Assembly (NCBI GenBank): GCA_030432015.1
Contig: JAUIHJ010000536.1
Location: 1-5,902 of the forward strand
Length of the DNA: 5,902 nucleotides
Source of the DNA: a bacterium
Lineage (GTDB): Bacteria > Planctomycetota > Planctomycetia > Pirellulales > Pirellulaceae
Reading direction: 5' to 3'
A program made the position numbers and the translations under genes. The notes below the pieces were generated by a model, which saw only the letters and a program-made list of their open reading frames with translations, was not told the origin of the DNA and did no database searches. Shown one piece after another: positions 1 to 5,902 of the stretch (position 1 is its first letter; every line of letters starts with the position of its first letter).

Positions 1-2304
1 CTGACGTTTTGCCTGGTTGCCGGCCAACCCGCGCCGCACGCTGAAGTTCCGTCAGCGCTTGCTGTGCAGCGGCAGGCCAGCAAGCTGCCGGCGAGCGTGG
101 AATCGTCAAACACCTTGGCCATCCCTTCGACCGAGGAAGCGTCGGCCCAACCTTCTGTTGGCGTTTCTGGCAGGACGCCGGCCACCATGGGCGAGCCCGC
201 ACCTCAGGTCGCGCACGCAACACCGCGCGGGAACGTTCGCGCGGTCCGTGCGGCATTGAATTCATGGTTGCCGTGGGTCGTCGGCATCTGGTGTGCAGGA
301 GTCGTGCTACAAGCGATCTGGAATGTCGGTGGCTGGATCATGGTGCAGAGAATCCGTGCTTCGGCAACGACCGCCGTCAGCGAGCACGTGCGCGAGCGGA
401 TGGAGATCCTGGCACAACGCCTTGAGATTCGCCGCACGGTCAAGATTGCCACGTCCTTGCTGGTTGACGTCCCCATTGTCATGGGTTGGCTTCGCCCGAT
501 CATTCTCTTGCCTGTGAGTCTTGTATCCGGGGTTTCGCCGGCGCAGTTGGATGCCATCCTGCTGCACGAACTGGCTCACATCAGGCGGCACGATTACCTG
601 GTCAATCAATTTCAGCTGCTGACGGAGACGTTGCTTTTTTTTCATCCGGTCGTTTGGCTGGTCTCGCGGCGGATTCGCATCGAGCGAGAATTCTGTTGCG
701 ATGACTCGGCCATCGCCGCCGGTACGGATCGTGCAACGTTCGTGCGTGCCCTGGCTGCCGTCGAAGGGAGCCGGGTTGCATCGCCGTATGTGCTTTCGAT
801 GGCTGGCGGCAGTTCAGCGCTGTCGCTGCGACGAGCTCGACGAATCGTCACGCGAACGGCCCCTGCCCCGCCCCACGCCGGGATCACAGGTCTCTGCGGG
901 TTGGCCGTCCTGGTCGCCAGTTTATGGATCGTGGTTTTTGGGGGCGGCGTCACCGCAACCGGCGAAACACCGGCCTTCGAAGTTGCCGACGCGGAATACG
1001 ATCGGCAGTTACACGATTCGTATGTTGCCCGAACCGCTGCGCCGGCGACGGCCGCACCTGATGTGCCGATCGACGTCCAGCGATTTCGCGTCAGCATCCA
1101 ATACTATGGCAACGCAGACAAGCCGTTCTATCACGCATTGTTTTCGACCGAACCGTTGCAGGCTCGGGAAGACCCGTTTCGCATCGTCGAGCAGCTCGAC
1201 GAGCAGGGCCAGCAGCCGAGGGCCGGGCAGCTTGTCCGTTGGTTGACAGCGTCGGGCTTCTTTGAGCACGCGGTGCCCGGGGCCGTCCAGGGCACGGGAG
1301 AGCAAGGATATTTGTTGCAGGTTGCCTCCGGCGACAAGGTGTGGACCGAGGACCTCGGCTGGGGGCTGGGGATGCTGTTGCGTTTGGACAGCTTGCGAGC
1401 TGCATTTGTTCGGCAACCGGAGTCGTCACGCGTTGACGTGCAAACTCCAGCGCCAATCGATCCGCTGATCGGCCGCATGAACGGATTGCGACGGGAGTGG
1501 ACGGGAAGCCGCGAACTGAACGGCCTGGAGGATCGGATTTCGACCACCGCCGCATCCTTCGCGGCGGGAGGCTCGATTCCCATCCGGCTTGAGATCAAAA
1601 ACACCAGTGGCCAGGATCGCGAGTTTTCGTCCCACTATGTCAGCCTACGAGATACACGTCACAACTATCTGTTTCAGTTTGACATCTACGATCGTTTCGG
1701 TCGCAAGGTGCCGTACCTGGGCGGGCTTTCGCAATTTCGTGTGGAGCCTGCAACGCTCGGGCCAGGCGAGTCCGACCATTTTACGTTTGACCTGGCGAGG
1801 TCACACTACCTTGCGCGGCCAGGCAGTTATACGGTCATTCATCGGGACGGTGGCCTCCGGCAGTCAAACGCGCTGGAGTTCCAGGTCACGCCCTCGGAGG
1901 TGGACGCTGGCGATCCTGTCGGCAAGCTGCTGCCGCTCATTCCCGCCGAATGGATCCTGGTCGCAGATCCGCTTCTCGAGACGAAGCTGCGGCCCGGTGC
2001 CAATTTCGAGCCAGTCACCGGTCGGCCCATTCGATTCGAGTATCGGCCGCGGCACGGAAACATTCGTGATGTTCGCCTGATCTTTCTCTGGCTGACGAAC
2101 GAGCAAGCTGAGGAGGCGCCGCCCGGCCGTCCATCGGCGCCGTCCGCAGGTCCGGCGAGTCGATACGAAGGACAGGTCAATCGTTGGCATCTCTACATCC
2201 ACGAGGGCGAGCAGACGCTTCAGTTGTGGCCAACGGTGCTCGACGACGTGAAGCAAGCGTTGCAGCCGGAGGAAAACGTGGTCGATCCCCTGGATGGCCC
2301 ATAG
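1..2304 (+). CDS. M56 family (BlaR1-type) membrane metallopeptidase, 5' partial
   Basis: This is the C-terminal 767 residues of an integral-membrane zinc peptidase. The frame is open from base 1 with no convincing start, so the gene begins upstream. Numbering from base 1, residues 1-8 look like the end of a membrane helix, followed by a Pro/Ala/Ser-rich linker to about residue 85. A membrane helix follows at 89-115. The zinc site is HELAH (189-193), then RRHD, and the third ligand is E230 in the ExxCD motif (EFCCD). Another helix lies at about 295-315. All catalytic residues seen are intact. The remaining 450 residues should face outward. They contain a domain at about 360-470 with a DLGWGLGMLLRLD motif (451-463) and a beta-rich, Ig-like domain at about 495-635. 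No penicillin-binding SxxK-type sensor domain is recognisable, so beta-lactam sensing is not supported. BlaR1/MecR1 relatives relay a signal by proteolysis and usually sit beside a BlaI/MecI repressor. That partner, if present, lies outside the window. The family call is firm; ligand and target are unknown. Confidence 0.92.
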   Translation: MTFCLVAGQPAPHAEVPSALAVQRQASKLPASVESSNTLAIPSTEEASAQPSVGVSGRTPATMGEPAPQVAHATPRGNVRAVRAALNSWLPWVVGIWCAGVVLQAIWNVGGWIMVQRIRASATTAVSEHVRERMEILAQRLEIRRTVKIATSLLVDVPIVMGWLRPIILLPVSLVSGVSPAQLDAILLHELAHIRRHDYLVNQFQLLTETLLFFHPVVWLVSRRIRIEREFCCDDSAIAAGTDRATFVRALAAVEGSRVASPYVLSMAGGSSALSLRRARRIVTRTAPAPPHAGITGLCGLAVLVASLWIVVFGGGVTATGETPAFEVADAEYDRQLHDSYVARTAAPATAAPDVPIDVQRFRVSIQYYGNADKPFYHALFSTEPLQAREDPFRIVEQLDEQGQQPRAGQLVRWLTASGFFEHAVPGAVQGTGEQGYLLQVASGDKVWTEDLGWGLGMLLRLDSLRAAFVRQPESSRVDVQTPAPIDPLIGRMNGLRREWTGSRELNGLEDRISTTAASFAAGGSIPIRLEIKNTSGQDREFSSHYVSLRDTRHNYLFQFDIYDRFGRKVPYLGGLSQFRVEPATLGPGESDHFTFDLARSHYLARPGSYTVIHRDGGLRQSNALEFQVTPSEVDAGDPVGKLLPLIPAEWILVADPLLETKLRPGANFEPVTGRPIRFEYRPRHGNIRDVRLIFLWLTNEQAEEAPPGRPSAPSAGPASRYEGQVNRWHLYIHEGEQTLQLWPTVLDDVKQALQPEENVVDPLDGP

Positions 2305-2350
2305 GAGGCGTTGGCTGCCAGTCGAACATTGGCGAACACGCGACGATGTG

Positions 2351-2454
2351 GCGCAACCATCGGGCGCAACCATCGGGCGCAACCATCGGGCGCAACCATC
2401 GGGCGCAACCATCGGGCGCAACCATCGGTCGCAACCATCGGGCGCAACCATGGG
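2351..2454. repeat. 13-bp direct tandem repeat, eight copies
   Basis: The unit is GCGCAACCATCGG. Copies begin at 2351, 2364, 2377, 2390, 2403, 2416, 2429 and 2442. The first six are identical, the seventh has T instead of G at its first base (2429), and the eighth has G instead of C at its eleventh base (2452). There are no spacers, so this is not a CRISPR array. The unit has no internal dyad apart from the GCGC tetramer. Because 13 is not a multiple of 3, each plus frame reads the same cyclic 13-residue peptide (GATIGRNHRAQPS), and no frame on either strand contains a stop. The array starts 46 bases after the M56 stop codon. Near identity of the copies points to recent expansion or ongoing homogenisation; function is unknown. 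Confidence 0.97.
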
Positions 2455-2471
2455 GACCGCTCGCCGCGGTC
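2455..2471. repeat. Inverted repeat / small hairpin at the end of the tandem array
   Basis: GACCGC (2455-2460) and GCGGTC (2466-2471) form a perfect 6-bp stem with a 5-base loop. An outer 4-bp pairing, ATGG (2450-2453) with CCAT (2476-2479), could extend it across an internal loop. It starts directly after the last 13-bp repeat. There is no T-run on either side, so it is not a standard intrinsic terminator, though it could stabilise the 3' end of the M56 transcript. Such short stems also occur by chance in GC-rich DNA. Confidence 0.4.
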
Positions 2472-2593
2472 ACGGCCATTTGCTGATCGTGGGACTACCA
2501 ACCGTGCACCGGAGCGGGGCCGCAAAAGTGGCCGCAACGAATTCGGTTCGTCGCTCGGTTGATCGGTGGTGAATTCCGCGCGACCTGGGTGCA

Positions 2594-2638
2594 GGATTAC
2601 GGGATTGGCAGAATTTGCGGAATTTGTGGATTGGGGAG
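2594..2638. repeat. Degenerate 9-bp tandem repeat run
   Basis: Five successive 9-base blocks can be read here: GGATTACGG, GATTGGCAG, AATTTGCGG, AATTTGTGG and ATTGGGGAG. Only the third and fourth (2612-2620 and 2621-2629) match closely, with one mismatch. The others share a purine-A/T-T-purine pattern only loosely. The run lies 70 to 115 bases before the porin ATG, within the likely promoter or leader region. The evidence is weak beyond the central pair. Confidence 0.35.
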
Positions 2639-2708
2639 GCTGGGTTCACCGATCACTCTTCCGAAGGGCGACCGAATCGTTCTCGTTGATACTCGATTGA
2701 GCCGACCC

Positions 2709-4172
2709 ATGTTCTTCCTGCGACTGTTCCTTCGTCAAGGACGATGGACGTTAGCTTGCCTGATAATGCTAGCGGCGGTTCACGCTGCGCCTGCTCAGAC
2801 TCGGCCGGCCCCAGGTGCAGTCGAATACGAAGGAATCGTACCGAGACAGCATCCCGAACGGCTGCCCGCGTTGAGTGAGCCGGGGAGCGACTTCGAATCG
2901 TTCGAGTCGTTTGAAACGGCCGAACTGGCGGAATCCCTGGATTACGACGGCGAGTCCGTTCGAGATCTAAAGCTTGAGTTTGATGCCGGCGTCACCATCG
3001 CGACCCACGACGAAGAATTCGAACTGCGGATTCGTGTCATGGAGCAGACCGACTTCAAGCTGTTTCTGCCCACCAACCAGGAGCCGGCGCGACCGGGGGC
3101 GTATATCCCCCGCTTTCGCACTTACTTCGAGGGGCACATTTCCCACAGCTACGAATACGAATTGTCGCTGCAGCGAAGTGTCGAAGGCACCTTTGATCTG
3201 TTGGACGCCAGCATCAATTTCAGTCCACACGATGCGTTTCAAATCAAAGTCGGCCGCTTTATCGTCCCCTACAGCTATGATTGGTTCGACCACCTCGAAC
3301 AATACTTCATGGCACCGGAACGTGGTCTGTATCCATTGAATTTTGGTCTCTCCCGAGAAGCGGGCGCCATGCTCTGGGGGGACATTGACGAGGGCCGTCT
3401 GAAATACGCGTTCGGTGTTTTTTCGGGGCAACTGACAGGCCTGGCCGATTCAAATACAACCCGCGACATGGTTGGTTACTTGAATGCCCGTCCTTTCCAC
3501 GGCGCGCCGTTGTGGGAGTACTTCAACGTCGGTCTTTCCGGCGCCTTTGGCGATCAAGCCTTTCCCGGCGAGGCCCTGCCCCTGAGGTCCAGCATCCAGT
3601 CATCGGAAAATGACGAAGCTGCCAATGCGGCATCGTCGGTGTTTCTCGAATTCGACGAGGAGGTCGAAGTCTTGGGGCAGCGAAACCAGGGCGCATTGCA
3701 CGCTGCCTGGTACCTGGGGGGCATGTCACTGGAATCCGAAGTGGAGGTCGGCAAGTTTGGTTACAGCAAGGCCGGCACGGCAACGAATGTCCACGTGTTC
3801 GGTTATCATGTCGCCGCGTCGTATTTCTTGACGGGTGAACAGGTGACCGGCCGCTCGATTGTCGTCCCCCATCGACCGTTTGCGCCACGTTCGGGAGCCT
3901 ATGGGCCAGGCGCCATCGAACCCTTTGTGCGGTATAGCTACCTGACACTGGGTGACGAAGTGTTCACCGACGGGCTGGCCGATGAAGCAGAGTCGACGCG
4001 CAGCCTGTCGATGGTCGATACGGGAGTCAACTGGTATCCCAACCGCTACATCAAGCTGTATCTGAACTGGCAGGCCTCGCTCTACGATTCACCGGTCTTG
4101 ATCGAGCGTGAAACCGGCCAGCGGGTTCGGCAAAGTCACACGCTGTGGGCCCGCCTGCAAGTCTTTTTCTGA
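2709..4172 (+). CDS. Porin_O_P family outer-membrane porin (OprP/OprO-like)
   Basis: The gene encodes a 487-residue beta-barrel porin of the phosphate-selective porin O/P family, acting in the outer membrane as a passive channel. ATG 2709 is chosen because it begins a good signal peptide: a basic N-terminus with RQGR, a hydrophobic core LACLIMLAAV and an APA cleavage site after residue 29. The same frame is open back to TTG 2559, but those extra 50 residues would bury the signal peptide. An acidic linker with FES repeats follows (about 61-85). Barrel hallmarks are KVGRFIVPYS (180-189), YAFGVFSG (233-240), GYHVAASYFLTGE (365-377), IEPFVRYSYL (403-412) and GVNWYPNRYIKLYLNW (439-454). The protein ends in Phe, as barrels recognised by the BAM assembly machinery do. 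No Shine-Dalgarno site is seen before the ATG. Phosphate specificity is not shown: the family is broad and common in planctomycetes. Transcription probably starts within the preceding gap, as the M56 stop codon is 404 bases away. Confidence 0.92.
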   Translation: MFFLRLFLRQGRWTLACLIMLAAVHAAPAQTRPAPGAVEYEGIVPRQHPERLPALSEPGSDFESFESFETAELAESLDYDGESVRDLKLEFDAGVTIATHDEEFELRIRVMEQTDFKLFLPTNQEPARPGAYIPRFRTYFEGHISHSYEYELSLQRSVEGTFDLLDASINFSPHDAFQIKVGRFIVPYSYDWFDHLEQYFMAPERGLYPLNFGLSREAGAMLWGDIDEGRLKYAFGVFSGQLTGLADSNTTRDMVGYLNARPFHGAPLWEYFNVGLSGAFGDQAFPGEALPLRSSIQSSENDEAANAASSVFLEFDEEVEVLGQRNQGALHAAWYLGGMSLESEVEVGKFGYSKAGTATNVHVFGYHVAASYFLTGEQVTGRSIVVPHRPFAPRSGAYGPGAIEPFVRYSYLTLGDEVFTDGLADEAESTRSLSMVDTGVNWYPNRYIKLYLNWQASLYDSPVLIERETGQRVRQSHTLWARLQVFF

Positions 4173-4177
4173 TGCCG

Positions 4178-5437
4178 TTAGAATCGGGCCGGCGAGTAGG
4201 GTGCGGCATCGAGGCACGCGTCTTCGCCTGTGACCATTTCCGCAATCAGTCTGCCCGTCGCCGGCGCGAGGCTTAGTCCCAGCATGTTGTGGCCGGTTGC
4301 GAGGAACGCGTTCTTCAGTCGCGGAGCCGGACCGATGATCGGAAGGCTGTCCCACGTCATCGGCCGCCAGCCGTACCAGGTTTCTAACGCCTCGCCGTCG
4401 ACCGGCGTAACAAGATAGGGACGGGCCGAATCACGCAACTGGTCAATGCGATCCGTCGGAATCGAGGTGTCGTATCCCGCAAATTCCATCATCGAGCCGA
4501 GACGAAGGCCGTTTTCGAAAGGGGAGACACCGACCTTGTGTTCGGGAAACAGGATCGGGTAGCGCGGACACGGTTCCGGCCGTGACATCGTGACCGAATA
4601 ACCCTTGCCCGGCTGAATCGGAATCCGACATTGCAATTCAGCGGACCATCGTGCGCTCCACGCCCCCATCGCAAAGACATAGCGATCCGCCTGGACTTCG
4701 CCTTGTGACGTGATCAACGCGGCGATCTGGTTTGCCGACGTGCGGACGGCTTGCAGGTCACAGCCTTCAAGAAACTCGACGCCACCCTCGGACAGGCGCG
4801 CTGCCCAGCGTTGATTCAGCAGATCCGGGCGGACGGAGGCGTCATGCGGATAATGAAAGGCCCCGGCCAAACCGGGCTTCAAACTGGGCTCCAAGGCGGG
4901 CAGCTCTGCGCCGTCGATACGGCGGGCCGCGACGCCGAAATGCTCCGTCAGCATCCGGTCTGTCTCCGCAAAGTGCTCCATCCCGCGTTCCGTCTGCAAG
5001 ACGTACAGCAGGCCGTCGTCCTTCCATTCGCAGGCCAGGCCATATTCTGGAATCAGCCGCCGGTACTCGGCCATCGACGCATCGAGGATGGCCTGCAAGT
5101 GCCGGCCGGCAAGCAGCATCTGCCGATGCGTGCAGCGCCGGGCAAACTGCCACATCCAATGCCACAGTGCTGGGCTGAAACGCGGCTTGATGCGAAATGG
5201 AGCGCGGGGATTGCCGAGCGATTTGAGGGCCACCCCGATCGCACCGGGCTCGGTCAGCGGGGGCACATGGCTCGGGCAGATATAGCCGCAATTGGCGTGC
5301 GAGCAGGCTCCGGCAATCGTCCCTTTGTCGATGACGGTAACTCGCAAGCCGGCCTTCGCCAGATAATGCGCGCAGGCGATTCCCACGATCCCCGCGCCGA
5401 CCACGACTGCCGAATCAGCTTGACCCTTGGCTGTCAT
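4178..5437 (-). CDS. FAD-dependent DadA-type oxidoreductase, probable cis-4-hydroxy-D-proline dehydrogenase/oxidase
   Basis: The 419-residue protein belongs to the DAO/DadA flavoenzyme family, close to the 432 residues of E. coli DadA. The N-terminus has the dinucleotide-binding fold: GAGIVG (G14, G16, G19) and an acidic residue at the end of the second strand (D37) for the FAD ribose. A CSHANCGYICPSH segment (45-57) follows, at the place where DadA-like enzymes carry a conserved FAD-contacting loop. The C-terminus has the family signature GWRPMTWDSLPIIG (356-369) and ATGHNMLGLSLAPATGRL (380-397). No signal peptide is visible, so it is probably cytoplasmic or membrane-associated. ATG 5437 is chosen because it overlaps the epimerase stop as ATGA and has a GGGGG run 6 bases upstream. 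The frame is open 93 codons further back, but that stretch is read out of frame inside the epimerase gene. The neighbour points to oxidation of cis-4-hydroxy-D-proline to 1-pyrroline-4-hydroxy-2-carboxylate. A general D-amino-acid or D-proline dehydrogenase remains possible. The electron acceptor cannot be told from sequence. Confidence 0.9.
   Translation of the reverse strand: MTAKGQADSAVVVGAGIVGIACAHYLAKAGLRVTVIDKGTIAGACSHANCGYICPSHVPPLTEPGAIGVALKSLGNPRAPFRIKPRFSPALWHWMWQFARRCTHRQMLLAGRHLQAILDASMAEYRRLIPEYGLACEWKDDGLLYVLQTERGMEHFAETDRMLTEHFGVAARRIDGAELPALEPSLKPGLAGAFHYPHDASVRPDLLNQRWAARLSEGGVEFLEGCDLQAVRTSANQIAALITSQGEVQADRYVFAMGAWSARWSAELQCRIPIQPGKGYSVTMSRPEPCPRYPILFPEHKVGVSPFENGLRLGSMMEFAGYDTSIPTDRIDQLRDSARPYLVTPVDGEALETWYGWRPMTWDSLPIIGPAPRLKNAFLATGHNMLGLSLAPATGRLIAEMVTGEDACLDAAPYSPARF
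5434..5437 (-). other. ATGA start/stop overlap (translational coupling)
   Basis: On the minus strand, the ATG of the flavoenzyme (5437-5435) and the TGA of the epimerase (5436-5434) share bases, giving an ATGA junction. A run of five G (5448-5444) lies 6 bases before the ATG and could serve as a weak ribosome-binding site. This arrangement typically allows a terminating ribosome to restart, so the two enzymes are probably made from one transcript in linked amounts. Confidence 0.85.
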
Positions 5438-5902
5438 GCCACGCCCCCGTCGATCCCACTGGCGAACGGATCGTCCGGTTGCCGGATCAATGTTCCTTCG
5501 CTGCACACGTAAGCCGAGCCGGTAATTGTCGGAATGATCTGCGGCACGTCCCCTAGGTGACCAGCCGGACGGTAGCTCGCGTGAAACCGACTGCCGATAA
5601 TGCTTTCCTGGATCCAGGTGCTGCCTGGCGGTAGTTTGCCGTCTGCGGCGAGGCAGGCCAGCTTGGCGCTGGTCCCGGTGCCACAGGGTGAACGATCGTA
5701 AGCGCCTCCAGGGCACAAGACAAAGTTGCGACTGTTCGCGTCGGGCGACTCGGCTGGCCCGAAGAATTCGATGTGGTCGATTTCAGCACCGTCGGCGCCG
5801 GTGACGCCGTGGTGCCGCAGCGCGCCGCGAACCTGCTGCGCAGCGGCCGACAGGACGGCGAGGTTGTCGATTGTCAGGGGCGCGGGTGCCGCGTCGACCA
5901 GG
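5434..5902 (-). CDS. Proline racemase family, probable 4-hydroxyproline 2-epimerase, 5' partial
   Basis: These are the C-terminal 155 residues of a proline racemase-fold enzyme; the N-terminal half lies beyond the right edge. Translated on the minus strand from 5901, the frame has no stop until TGA at 5434. The hallmark is LCPGGAYDRSPCGTGTSAKL, encoded at 5718-5659, which holds the second catalytic cysteine (C73 of the fragment, codon 5685-5683) and the Asp four residues before it. Family members use two cysteines as acid and base to invert the alpha carbon. The other cysteine, in an MCGH-type motif, would lie outside the window. Cys rather than Thr at this site argues against trans-3-hydroxy-L-proline dehydratase. 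Later motifs QESIIGSRF and IIPTITGSAYV also fit 4-hydroxyproline epimerases. With about 160 residues missing, the full length would be near 315, normal for the family. Coupling to a D-amino-acid flavoenzyme favours hydroxyproline over proline as substrate. Confidence 0.9.
   Translation of the reverse strand, partial: LVDAAPAPLTIDNLAVLSAAAQQVRGALRHHGVTGADGAEIDHIEFFGPAESPDANSRNFVLCPGGAYDRSPCGTGTSAKLACLAADGKLPPGSTWIQESIIGSRFHASYRPAGHLGDVPQIIPTITGSAYVCSEGTLIRQPDDPFASGIDGGVA

Larger units (their letters stand above)
2305..2708. other. 404-base intergenic region with repeats
   Basis: This gap lies between the M56 stop codon and the chosen porin start. It contains the 13-bp tandem array, an adjoining hairpin and a short degenerate 9-bp repeat run, each listed separately. 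Frames through it are open, but the predicted peptides are repeat translation or low-complexity and resemble no protein I recognise. I see no convincing -35/-10 promoter pair and no hairpin followed by a T-run. The promoter for the porin gene should lie here, most likely in 2472-2708, but I cannot place it. Confidence 0.7.

Noticed and set aside
642..1604. Several minus-strand open frames of 110-160 codons opposite the M56 gene.
   Set aside because: They overlap one another and are antisense shadows of a gene with catalytic motifs. Their composition is Arg/Ser/Pro-rich without domains.
2351..2454. CRISPR array.
   Set aside because: The units are 13 bp and directly adjacent, with no spacers and no nearby cas genes.
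2305..2562. After the M56 TAG stop the same frame stays open for about 86 codons through the repeat array, as if readthrough could add a repeat tail.
   Set aside because: All three plus frames are open across the array because its unit lacks stops, so openness carries no coding signal. There is no readthrough context or domain in the extension.
2177..2572. Several overlapping reading frames on both strands predicting 13-residue periodic peptides such as GATIGRNHRAQPS.
   Set aside because: They are translations of the 13-bp DNA repeat. They overlap each other and the M56 gene, and none has a supported start or recognisable domain.
2559..2708. A 50-residue upstream extension of the porin from TTG 2559.
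   Set aside because: It would bury the signal peptide, and its sequence is translated from the degenerate 9-bp repeat region.
4141..4200. Possible intrinsic terminator using the T-run near 4163-4169 between the convergent genes.
   Set aside because: The T-run is within the last porin codons and no stable stem directly precedes it. The nearby GGGCCC and GCCGGC are palindromes without a loop.
4751..5512. A 253-codon plus-strand open frame opposite the flavoenzyme gene.
   Set aside because: It lies wholly antisense to a gene with clear family motifs. Its peptide shows no domain, and long antisense frames are common in GC-rich genes.
5438..5716. A 93-residue N-terminal extension of the flavoenzyme.
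   Set aside because: It is out of frame within the epimerase gene and would place the FAD-binding motif about 100 residues in. The ATGA-coupled ATG at 5437 gives the normal family length.

Overview
The window looks like a piece of a GC-rich planctomycete chromosome, probably from the Pirellulales. This rests on three things: an M56 (BlaR1-type) membrane metallopeptidase with a long non-penicillin-binding C-terminal half, a Porin_O_P outer-membrane porin, and the absence of clear Shine-Dalgarno sites. The taxonomic call is inference from gene content and sequence style, not from a marker gene.

Layout. Bases 1-2304 (+) hold the 3' part of an M56 peptidase gene whose start lies before the window. 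Bases 2305-2708 form a 404-base non-coding gap. It contains an array of eight 13-bp direct repeats (2351-2454), a small hairpin touching the end of the array (2455-2471), and a degenerate run of 9-bp repeats (about 2594-2638). Bases 2709-4172 (+) encode a complete phosphate-selective-type porin (Porin_O_P family) with a signal peptide and a C-terminal Phe. Only 5 bases separate it from a convergent gene at 4178-5437 (-), a complete FAD-dependent DadA-type amine oxidoreductase. Its start overlaps by 4 bases (ATGA) the stop of the gene upstream of it, 5434-5902 (-), the C-terminal half of a proline racemase/4-hydroxyproline epimerase that runs off the right edge.

How the genes work together. 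The two minus-strand genes form a translationally coupled pair that fits the first two steps of hydroxyproline breakdown. The epimerase would convert trans-4-hydroxy-L-proline to cis-4-hydroxy-D-proline, and the flavoenzyme would then oxidise the D-isomer to the pyrroline. The two plus-strand genes are separated by the repeat-bearing gap and show no evident functional link to each other or to the minus-strand pair. The M56 protein is likely a membrane sensor/protease, probably paired with a BlaI/MecI-type repressor outside the window.

I found no CRISPR array, tRNA, rRNA, transposase or phage gene. The feature least explained by ordinary annotation is the 13-bp tandem array, which is nearly perfect and free of stop codons in all six frames.
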